Origin: Falciphora oryzae
Taxonomy: Eukaryota; Ascomycota; Sordariomycetes; Magnaporthales; Magnaporthaceae
Length of the DNA stretch: 64,000 nt
Assembly (NCBI GenBank): GCA_000733355.1
Contig: JNVV01000001.1
Coordinates: 4,180,069 to 4,244,068 of the forward strand
Direction: 5' to 3'
This document shows, piece after piece, positions 1 through 8,257 of this stretch; the stretch's first letter is position 1; each line of letters starts with the position of its first letter. The notes under the pieces were generated by a model, which saw only the letters and a list, made by a program, of their open reading frames with translations, was not told the DNA's origin and did no database searches. A program made the position numbers and the translations under genes.

Positions 1-841
1 GTAGTGCTGCGTGAAGAAGACGAGGTCGTACAGCATCGAGACGTTCCCGAGCGCGAACTTGACCGGGTTCCCCGTGATGCCGGACCAGTCGCCCTGCATG
101 TAGCTGTCGAGGCCCTGCTGGGCAATGCTGAGCACGCCGCCCGAGAAGTCGAGCAGGATCTGCCAGATGCTCCACCCTTGGGTGCTGCGGTTCCTCCAGT
201 TGGCTACGACCTGCGGCGTGTACTTGACGAGCGTGATGACGAGCTTGACGTAGCTGATGGCGTAGAACACGTCGAGCCAGCACCAGTCGCGGCGCGGGTC
301 GACGGGCGGCAGAGACGGGTCGCCATCGCGGGCCGCGACGACGAACACGACGGCCAGCACGCCCGCGATGCCGCCCAGAGCGATGCCCAGCATGAAGCGG
401 CTCGGCCGCGTGCCCCCCGGGGCGCGCTCGAAGCCGCGCCACAGGCCCGGGACGTATTGACTCGCGGTGATGCTCGAGAGAACGAGGGCGTGCGCGGCAA
501 AGGTGATGTCGTTGAACTGTACCGTCGGAGTCAGGCCGTGGTTGCGGGCTGCGTACTGGCCGCGGATGACGGGGGAGTAGAACATGGCGGCGTTGAAGGC
601 AAAGTATGCTGCAAAGCCTGTTTTGGGGTTGGAATATGTCATCGGTCAGCGATTGCCCCAATCAAGCCGAGGACGAAGCGTCATCAATCGTACCCAACGT
701 GTTTATCAGGGGAAAGTCTACTGTGGTCCCCGAGGTCGACTTGCGGCGGTAGTTGAGCAGCGGCTGCGGGTAGAAGGAAAGCGACCAGCACAGAAAGTAG
801 ATCCAGCCAAAGATGGCCGACACGACGGCGAGGAAACCCAT
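1..841 (-). CDS. Cystinosin-like PQ-loop transporter (ERS1 family), 3' end outside window
   Basis: Predicted proton-coupled cystine exporter of the vacuolar/lysosomal membrane. Exon 1 is 841-694 (ATG at 841) and exon 2 runs from 617 to the window edge; the intron 693-618 starts GTACG and ends CAG, and its phase joins LINTL-G-FAAY correctly. The first PQ-loop is seen as WSLSFYPQPLLNYRRKS just after the start, and the second as VKYTPQVVANWRNRSTQGWS. Near the edge LLDFSGGVLS and NPVKFALGNVSMLYD match the conserved C-terminal part of cystinosin. Several hydrophobic helices separate these motifs. The start gives only a short lead before the first PQ helix, as I expect for fungal ERS1-type proteins. 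The stop codon is not in the window. Confidence 0.85.
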
Positions 842-2491
842 GGCGCTGCAGTCGATTCGGGCAATGATCCAAGGGGGAGGCAGGTTCTGAAACGGAGTGA
901 AAGAGATCTATCGCTGCCCGACTCGACTCCCCATCCAGCTCTTGCCAACTCTCGATCCCCAGAATTGGCTTTGCTGCATGCGCGGGAGCTTGAATGGCGA
1001 GCCGGCCCACTGGAATTTCGTGATGCGGGGAGATCCGCGACATGGAACGAAGCTTGGTCAGATTATGCAAGCTCCAACATGCCTTTGAAGGTCACGTGCG
1101 GTTCTGTTGGCGCGATGGGCCTGGCTCTCTTTGCAAAATCCGCGCAAGACCGCTCAAGCGAGAATGAAGCACTTTGCACAGCTTTCTTGAGCTCTGGTGC
1201 CCAAATAAAACCCCATTATCCTTTTCCTTTCCTATTTCCTTTCCTATTTCCTTTCCTATTTCCTTTCCTATTTCCTTTCCTATTTCCTTTCCTATTTCCT
1301 TTCCTATTTCCTTTCCCGTCAGCCAGATAAGGCCACTCGAGCTTTGCTGGACCCCATTCGAACCCCACTGCGTGTATCTATAAATAGGCTCGTCTGTCGT
1401 TTTCTGTAACGTGACCTCAGGTGGATTAAGCGCGTGCATCCGCTAAGCGCCATCACTTTATGCGATTAGACGATTTTCGCTCACGACCCACCGGCTCAGA
1501 CGCCCGCGGTCGGTCCACGGCCGGGCCCAGGGGTGGTCCCGGAAACCCCCCGCCCAAACCTGGTCTTACCCCCTTCTCCGGCACACTCGCCGGCCGACAG
1601 CATCACTACCACCCGCAGCGCTTACAACGCCCCGGCATATACACACGCCTACTGCCGATTGCCCGCTCACCAACAAGGGGCGCCGGAAAGCGGCCCGATT
1701 TCCGTGTGCCTTCGGGTTTAATTGTTAGCCGCCATAATGGCTGATCGATGCTGCCAGAAGCCGACTTCGTGTTGCGTTCCACACATGGAGCGCATGGCAA
1801 CGAACGACGTTTCACGACCACACAAGTATCGGCATTGGCAAACATGGACCCCCTTTTTCGGATAGCAGCGACCATTTGTTAATGTCGTTAAAAGTCGAAA
1901 TCCAACAAGGGCTAACAAGGTATAATAGGAAGTCCCATGCCTGGGGTCATGCCGAACAGAAACGAAACGAAACCTTCATCGAAAAGAAACATGATCACCC
2001 ATTCTTACCGTTGCCCTTTTCCGCTATCGCCTTTCGCCGCCATTGCTCCTTTCCATCCCCGCTTCGCAATTACCCCAAAAGCCCTGTTAAAACGCACTTA
2101 CAAGGAGAAGAAAGAAAGAAAAAAGGGGGGGAAAGGTTAAAAAAAAAAGTCGGGAAAGAAAAGAAATCGTCCGTGTGCTTTCGTTATGGCCCTTTTGGAG
2201 CCCTGCATCCGCTCGCGTATGGCGGCACGCACGCCCTTCTTCCTGGTTCGTTACACCCGCGAGTGCATGTCAGTTCAAGCTCGATCAGGTTTCACGCGCG
2301 CCCTTGCTTGGCGGGACGTTGGCGTTTCCCGAAGGCGAAGCGGCGAGGGGGAAGCGCTACCTTTTCAGACGGACTGCTGCGTGCAGCCTGGTGTCGCGAC
2401 ACGCGCGCTTCCGTGTCGCTGCGCAGGGCGACCGGCCCCTGGTTTGGCAACAAGCGCCCTCGTGCCACTGTGCTCCTCGAGGGCAGGCGGG
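842..2491. other. Intergenic, no gene recognised
   Basis: This stretch separates the transporter start from the 3' end of the small minus-strand ORF. Open frames here are short, rich in Arg/Pro and lack recognisable domains. It holds the 12-bp tandem repeat at 1221-1316. A purine-rich stretch lies around 2100-2165. Confidence 0.6.
1221..1316. repeat. 12-bp tandem repeat (CCTATTTCCTTT)7
   Basis: Seven perfect head-to-tail copies of CCTATTTCCTTT occupy 1231-1314, with partial units on both sides. One strand is almost purely pyrimidine. The perfect copies suggest recent slippage expansion. Frames through it give Phe/Pro/Ile-rich repeats that are not credible protein. Confidence 0.95.
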
Positions 2492-2749
2492 CTACTGCTT
2501 GGTCGAGCCGGACGTGGCGTGATTGGTCGACGGCGCGGGGGCAGGGGCTCCAGAGGTGCTGTGTCCCTGCTGCACCTGGCCGATGTTGTTGTAGTGGGAG
2601 GAGCGGTTCGACTCGGCGAGCCAACGGTCCATGGGGCTGGCGGCGCCGGCAGCAGCGTTGGCCGCCGTCTGCGGGGCTTGCCAGCTCTGGGTGCCCCAGG
2701 TCCGGGAGACGTCCTGCCAGGCGCCCTGGGTGTTGCTGTAGTTCGACAT
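2492..2749 (-). CDS. Small Gln/Ser/Ala-rich predicted protein, 85 aa
   Basis: An open frame from ATG at 2749 to TAG at 2492-2494. I do not recognise the family. The protein begins MSNYSNTQGAWQDVSRTWG and is rich in Asn, Gln, Ser, Thr and Ala. It has no signal peptide or membrane segment and ends in a low-complexity STSGAPAPAPSTNHATSG-type tail. The N-terminal half, with several Trp and the motif SPMDRWLAESNRSS, looks more protein-like than the surrounding shadow frames. Composition is sensible on the minus strand, and no intron is needed. It could still be a chance ORF in GC-rich DNA. Confidence 0.45.
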   Translation of the reverse strand: MSNYSNTQGAWQDVSRTWGTQSWQAPQTAANAAAGAASPMDRWLAESNRSSHYNNIGQVQQGHSTSGAPAPAPSTNHATSGSTKQ

Positions 2750-4828
2750 GGCCAAGGCTGCTCGACGGCGGGAGGGTATTGGGTCTAGAGAACGGGGAGG
2801 ATGCGGCTCAGGAAAGGGGGATGCGTATGTCTAGGAGAGGCGACCTTGCTCTTAGTCGAAGAGAAGCACACCGAAAGGAAAACCAGAAAAAAACGAGGCA
2901 AGGCAGATGCAGTTATTCCTGCGGTTCTTCCCCCTTCTTTTGGATCGTAGGTGGTATTTATTTTTTTTATTTCTATAGTTTTGTCTGGCGCGCCCAACCT
3001 GCGCTCCCACTCTGAGCTATTCGTCCCGCCCAAATAAGGCGACCCTTTCTGACCTTCTCACCAACCCGACCCGTGACTCTACATGCACGGCGAGGAGTTG
3101 ACGTGGCGAAGATGGCTGGCATCCTCGAGGTTGGGTGACACCGATCCCGGTCTCGTCAGACGCCGGGCATGTTTACGATGTCGGGGTGCGGCTGGGTATT
3201 GTCGGAATTGGGCTGAAAGCTAATGCGGCTTTGTTGCCTTAGGAGCTTTGCTTGGGGGCGCACATACCTCGGAAGATATACCGCAGAAGATCCTGGTGAA
3301 AGAGGCGGGTAGCGTGAATCTCTGTAAGGAATGTCGAGGTAATTATCCGTATGATAAGGCTATATATGAGCCAGTTCAGATGAGCACTCTACGGCGAATA
3401 ACCTTCGAGGTGATGAGTTACGGCCGGTATTTTCTGTTTCAATGCGTCTATGCCCCTCGCCCCAATTCCATGCCGCCGCCGTTCTCTCTTGCCTTCGATC
3501 CCCTGCCCAGTTGTAACCCCGCGAGCTCCCACGGAGCATGGCGTCCTCAGCCATCCCACATCGCCCCGCGGCAACACATCTGCGCGTCCAGGCACCACAG
3601 ACCCTAAAGCGCAGAACCTACCCTCGAAACTCAATCGCCATCAAACACCGACCATTGAATGGGGAAGGGATCACCCGAAACCTCGATTTCAAGATTGAAT
3701 TGGGGGGTTTTCCCTGGATTTTTCTAAAAGCCTGAGCCGCTCCGTTGGACGATTGGCTACCGTTGCACCAAAATGTGGCGCTGCGTCATTTCCTTCTCCA
3801 GCTTCGTCGCCCTGCGCCTCATTCGTTGCCCTTGGGACCCCTTCTTTTCTCCCCAGGACTGGAGCCGGGGCTTTCTTAGCCACGCTCAAACGTAGGAAAC
3901 AGGATCCCATACTGGTATTCGCAGGCCTCCGGCATCCTTCAAGTCGCCGGCACGGCCCGGATGCGCCCTGGTTTGAGGCCCCAAGCGCGGTGTCCAATTC
4001 GCCCAGGCGATGGTCGTTGCCTAATGGTAATCGCGACGCGTCCACCGCCAACCATCCTGGTTCGCAACCTCGGTTGCCGCCCTAACAACAACTATTGATC
4101 TACACACCTCGCGGTCGACCGAAGCGCAACCCCGGCAACATTTACGCGACGATTACCGACACTTGAAAGTGTCCGGCTGATATCAGACTACGGGAACAAG
4201 GCGTCGCCTATCAGGGACCCGAACGGAACTGGCCGACAGTATGAGCCACCTCTCCGGTCCCGTGCCACTTGGCAGTTTAGCTAAGCAGACAGGGGTCCCC
4301 GGTCCGCTTTGTCCCTCCCCGTGCTCTTGGCCCACCGCCACTCGTTCTCGCAGTAGAGGGGTGGCACCCACAGTCCGAAGGGGTACACGCTGTGCTTGCC
4401 TTCGAATACCAGCTTCTAGAAAACCGGCTGTCCCAGCAGCCACACTACACGGGAAATCCAACTGTGTCCGCTTTCCAGCTCCCGCCGCGCTGGGTACTCC
4501 TGAAAGATCGTGCGTTTTCCATACCTCCCCCAAAAAGGGGCCTGCGGTCCCATGCGAATCCCCACCAAGTGTGAGCCGATTGAGCGAGATGGAAACAGGA
4601 AAGGATACAGGAAAAGATATAAAAGGGGAAAGAGGAAAAGATACGGGAAAGGAAATAAGGAAGAACCCATATGAAAGAATTGAGACAATTGGGTTCCAAT
4701 TAGCGTTGACCAGACTACAGACTTCTACTTGGGCACCGTGAGCAGCCACACCAAACGTCCAAGGTTCTTTCTACGTGACAAACCGACTCTGGTGTTGGCT
4801 AGGGGCTGATCCTCCGTGAGTTCTGAAG
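2750..4828. other. Intergenic, no gene recognised
   Basis: Over 2 kb without a convincing coding region on either strand. The longest frames (about 4183-4749 on both strands) are mutual shadows with low-complexity ends. A purine-rich imperfect repeat lies at 4591-4663. I see no tRNA fold. Confidence 0.55.
4591..4663. repeat. Imperfect purine-rich repeat related to the 1.2-kb repeat
   Basis: Degenerate units of the type GGAAAGGATACA / GGAAAAGATA run through this stretch. They resemble the reverse complement of the 12-bp unit at 1221-1316 (GGAAAGGAAATA-like), in inverted orientation and more diverged. Confidence 0.6.
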
Positions 4829-5875
4829 TCAGGGATACCCCTTCCAGTGAATGTATTCACCGACGGCATCGCATTCCTTCTCGTACCTTTTCATCACCTG
4901 CTCAACCCACCCCTCGCTGCGCCGTCCATGCCAATAGCCCGCGCCGTAAACTAGCTTGCAATACTCCCAGTACTCGGGATACCAGCCCGCATCTTCCCAG
5001 TCGATTATTCCAGCGATCCGCCGAGGGCCGTCTCCGTCTCTGTCGGAAACGATGATGTTGCCGATGGTGGGGTCGCCGTGGGTGAAGTAGATCTCTCCCG
5101 TGTCAGGAAGTAAATCTCTGTAAATATCCTTCACGAAACCCCCCCGGTCCGGGCTTCTGCCGGGTTGCGGTGGCTCCCAGCCAGTCGTTGAACGACTTGA
5201 TGCTGGGGAAGGAACCCTCTTCATTATCCAGTCTGAAGATTCTATCCTGGATATGGCCGCCGTTGACGGAGCCTGGATTCGGTGTTAGTGACGACGACGC
5301 ATCGGTTGCTGCCATTTTTCCGTGCGGCCTTCCCATGGCCCCAACGCGCGAGGCAGCCGATCAGATCACAGAACGTCACAGGGCATACCGATGAACCCGG
5401 AAGGAGAGGAGCCTTGCATGATACTCCTCAGCGCTGCGACGGTCTGGGCCAGTTGATCACGGATGGAAGCTTTATCCGCCGAGGTCAGCAAGTCCCATGC
5501 TTGCCGAAGCGTCTCTCCAGACATCAGGCTCATGTAGACGTAAACTTGCGTCCCGACCTTCCTCCATCCAAACACCTCGGGGACGGGGACTTCTCCGGAC
5601 GGGAAAGCCTGTCGGACAGCTCGCATTGCCGGTGCCTCCTCGGTCCTGAGCCAGTCCGAGTGGTTGGCCTTGACGAAGAGGTTCAGTTGCTCAAACTTGG
5701 CAAAGTGCCTGCCTCCGCGCATGGCCGGATCCTGCTGGATGACTTCCTCCGGGCTCGGCAGTTCCGCCCCCTCCGACCCGAAGAACGACGTGTCGCGAAA
5801 GTATATCTCGGCCAGCAAAGCGTCCGGAAGCAGCGAGCAATCAATCAATGGCTGGTTCGCTTCCTGTTCGGCCAT
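4829..5875 (-). pseudogene. Aminoglycoside-phosphotransferase-fold (APH) protein, one frameshift
   Basis: Kinase-like small-molecule phosphotransferase of the large fungal APH family; the substrate cannot be told. ATG is at 5875. Exon 1 ends at 5389 and the intron is 5388-5273, with a CTAAC branch site shortly before CAG; splicing gives SGFIG-SVNGGHIQDRIF, the usual family context. The catalytic loop HGDPTIGNIIV and the metal-binding motif IDWEDAGWYPEYWE are present near the C-terminus. The frame breaks at the C7 run 5139-5145 (G7 on the coding strand): removing one base would give an uninterrupted 309-aa protein that keeps both motifs. No other damage is visible, so this is either a very recent pseudogene or a homopolymer error in the assembly. 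Confidence 0.8.
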
Positions 5876-6326
5876 TGAGAGCCCGAGTTTGGCTGGAAAT
5901 GCTCAGGGTCTGAGAGGGGCAACGCGATCACGGGAGGTCCGACAGATGGAGAGGTGAGAATCATCCACACATAGAATTGGCTCGATCCCGCAAGCGGCAA
6001 CATTATCCACTTAAGGTTCCATGCGACTCAACAACGCCAAGGATTTCCCAGTGGTACTGGAAGAGCGTTGCGAGTGGTGATTGACATCTCAGTGAAAATA
6101 GGGAACGAATATCAGAGTAAAAGATACTTTGTGTAAATGGCTCTAGGACAAAGCCTAGAGGTACTCAATACATGTACGCCCGCTTAACACTAGATCCATG
6201 CCCAGAAAACAAAGAGCAAACAAACCAACAATGCACCACCAACCGCCCCCCCTATCCTGCTAACCCCAAACCCAAAACCGACCTGGTGAGAGCGTTGCTG
6301 TGTAAAAGCTCGTCAAGACGGCGCGT
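5876..6326. other. Intergenic, 5' side of the APH gene and 3' side of the repeat-precursor gene
   Basis: It holds the upstream region of the APH gene and the 3' flank of the secreted repeat protein. I see no further gene; around 6060-6190 it is AT-richer than its neighbours. Confidence 0.5.
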
Positions 6327-7487
6327 TTACTCAAACTGGGCCTCCTCCTCGGCGAACTCGTCGGCGGCCTCATCGAGGTCGCGGGCGGGGATCTTGGAGG
6401 CCAGCTTCTTGGCGCCGGACAGGGCAGTCCTGCCGAGGTCCTTGCCAAGCTGGATGGCTGACTTCTTCAGCTCACCAAGGCCACGGGTCTCAAGCTCGGC
6501 GGACTCGTCGGCCTCCTCATCGGCCTCCTCGTCAGCAGCCTCATCAGCGAACTCCTCGGCAGCCTCGTCCAGGTCGCGGGCGGGGATCTTGGAGGCCAAC
6601 TTCTTGGCGCCGGACAGGGCAGTCCTGCCTAGGTCCTTGCCAAGCTGGATGGCTGACTTCTTCAGCTCACCAAGGCCACGGGTCTCAAGCTCGGCCTCCT
6701 CGTCGGCGAATTCTTCGGCCTCCTCCTCGCCGAGGTCACGGACGGGGATCTTGGAGGCCAGCTTCTTGCCGCCAGACAGGGCAGTCCGGGCGACGCCCTT
6801 GCCAAACTGGGCGGCGGACCGTCCGAGGCCGCGAGCCTCGAGGTTGGCCTCTTCATCAGCGAACTCATCGGCCTCCTCATCGGCCGCCTCCTCGCCGAGA
6901 TCACGGACGGGGATCTTGGAGGCCAGCTTCTTGCCGCCAGACAGGGCAGTCCGGGCGACGCCCTTGCCAAACTGGGCGGCGGACCGCCCGAGGCCGCGAG
7001 CCTCGAGGTTGGCCTCTTCATCAGCGAACTCCTTGGCCTCCTCGTCGGCCGCCTCCTCGCCGAGATCACGGACGGGGATTTTGGAGGCCAGCTTCTTGGC
7101 ACCGGACAGGGCGGTCCGGGCGACGCCCTTGCCAAACTGGGCGGCGGACCGCCCGAGGCCGCGAGCCTCGATCTCGGCCTCCTCGTCGGCGAATTCCTCG
7201 GCCTCCTCCTCGCCGAGGTCACGGACGGGGATCTTGGAGGCCAGCTTCTTGGCTCCAGACAGGGCGGTCCGGGCGACGCCCTTGCCAAACTGGGCGGCGG
7301 ACCGCCCGAGGCCGCGAGCCTCGAGGTCGGCCTCGGCGGCGCCCCGGGCGTAGAGCGAGGGGATGTTGCCGTTGTCGCCGGCGAAGCGGCGCTCGACGGC
7401 GTTGGCGGGCTCGCCGGAGACGGGCGCAGCGGCGGCCAGGGGCACGGCGACGGCCATGGAGGCGACGAGGGTCTTGGTGAAGTGCAT
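6327..7487 (-). CDS. Secreted tandem-repeat precursor: six cationic peptide / acidic spacer units
   Basis: Intronless 386-aa protein, ATG at 7487. I chose this Met, not the longer open frame, because it starts a clean signal peptide (MHFTKTLVASMAVAVPLAAA, then A-P-V). A short propeptide with ERR and YAR sites follows. Six units then start at residues 59, 110, 165, 220, 271 and 336, with lengths 51, 55, 55, 51, 65 and 51. Each has a basic, glycine-started amphipathic segment of 30-33 residues (four of GLGRSAAQFGKG type, two of GLGELKKSAIQLGK type, all sharing RTALSG and KKLASKIP). Each segment is followed by a spacer almost entirely of Glu, Asp and Ala. Boundaries are regular: basic segment-(V/A)-R-D-L on one side and (L/I)-E-(A/T)-R-G on the other, which suggests trimming at single Arg residues. 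There are no Cys. Likely a multi-peptide precursor, perhaps antimicrobial or signalling; a structural repeat protein is the alternative. Confidence 0.85.
   Translation of the reverse strand: MHFTKTLVASMAVAVPLAAAAPVSGEPANAVERRFAGDNGNIPSLYARGAAEADLEARGLGRSAAQFGKGVARTALSGAKKLASKIPVRDLGEEEAEEFADEEAEIEARGLGRSAAQFGKGVARTALSGAKKLASKIPVRDLGEEAADEEAKEFADEEANLEARGLGRSAAQFGKGVARTALSGGKKLASKIPVRDLGEEAADEEADEFADEEANLEARGLGRSAAQFGKGVARTALSGGKKLASKIPVRDLGEEEAEEFADEEAELETRGLGELKKSAIQLGKDLGRTALSGAKKLASKIPARDLDEAAEEFADEAADEEADEEADESAELETRGLGELKKSAIQLGKDLGRTALSGAKKLASKIPARDLDEAADEFAEEEAQFE
6330..7313 (-). repeat. Six coding tandem repeats of 153-195 bp
   Basis: DNA-level repeats underlying the precursor. Units 1-4 are nearly identical in their basic part, and so are units 5-6. 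Most differences fall in the acidic spacers, where Glu/Ala/Asp codon blocks vary in number. This points to unequal exchange or gene conversion. Confidence 0.9.
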
Positions 7488-8257
7488 CGTGGCGGTTTGT
7501 TTGTTGGTGAAAAGAGAAAAGTGGAAAAAGAGATAAGCCAAAAACAGACTCAAGGAAATGACAAAAATGAAATGCAAAGACAAAAGGAAAAGATGTGGAT
7601 GAGATCCTGGGATGGAGAGAGAGAAGGAAAATGGAGGTTAGGACGGTTGGGTTGCCAGTCTTTTATATCCAGGAGAACGGGCGGTCGGGGATGCCATCCC
7701 GACTGTTACCTTGTTGCATAGGTCCCCCGAATGGCAACCTCCAGGTGCTGCTCAAACTTGTCATGGCGTTGTTCCTCCATGCCTCCAGAAGGTCGGCGAA
7801 TGCTTGTCGACCCGGCCAGAGCTTGAGCATTGGACGCCGGCTGGTTTGGGTGTCGTCCGTGCAAAAGCGGATGATACCAAAAAAAGACCCCTGCCCCACT
7901 GGCGGCAAAAGTTTGTTGCCAAATCAGGCAATTCCTCAATGATTCGCGACGCCGCGGTCCATATTCTTGGCTCCAGTCCACCCAACGACAGCGCGACAGC
8001 GAGGTTCCCCAGCTTGGAGGGTGACCCGCCTGCATAGACAATGGGGGTTATTTGTAGCACGTCGCCTCCAGCTTCCAGCATAAAAAACCTTATCGGGAAA
8101 CACAACGTCAAACGGGAGTTGGATCTGCAAGTGGCACTCTTGGACGGGCAGCCAGGATGGTGGAAAGCTTGGTCGCTTTGGGTTTCTTCGGATTGTAGCC
8201 TTTTAAAGAAAAGAAACCCACTCTATGGCAGCACCGACGGCGACTGTCGTCTTGGCA
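7488..8257. other. Intergenic: promoter of the repeat-precursor gene
   Basis: It contains the leader and TATA box of the precursor gene and, at the right edge, the 3' flank of the decayed NLR. Open frames here are short shadows without domains. Confidence 0.5.
7661..7667 (-). promoter_or_regulatory. TATA box of the repeat-precursor gene
   Basis: TATAAAA read on the minus strand, about 175 nt upstream of the ATG at 7487. The leader between is A/T-rich with homopurine runs. A clear TATA box suggests a regulated, highly expressed gene. Confidence 0.5.

Noticed and set aside
1355..1385. GTTCGAA motif suggesting a tRNA T-loop on the minus strand
   Set aside because: The flanking bases do not pair into a T-stem, and no acceptor or anticodon stem can be drawn.
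1876..3015. 379-codon plus-strand ORF
   Set aside because: It reads through purine tracts and antisense to the small minus-strand protein; no domain and biased Arg/Trp/Ser content.
5139..5145. Programmed frameshift in the APH gene
   Set aside because: No family member that I know uses one, and the shift sits in a simple C7 run where indel error or mutation is more likely.
6330..7313. CRISPR-like array
   Set aside because: Repeats are 153-195 bp, in frame, translated and eukaryotic; there are no spacers.
6172..7353. 393-codon Ser/Ala-rich plus-strand ORF
   Set aside because: It is the antisense shadow of the repeat-precursor gene; the minus strand has a signal peptide and ordered repeats.
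6327..7487. Precursor as a dikaritin/ustiloxin-type cyclic RiPP
   Set aside because: No UstY-like (DUF3328) oxidase genes are seen in the window, the cores are long and lack the usual Tyr-containing short motif, and KR sites are missing between units.
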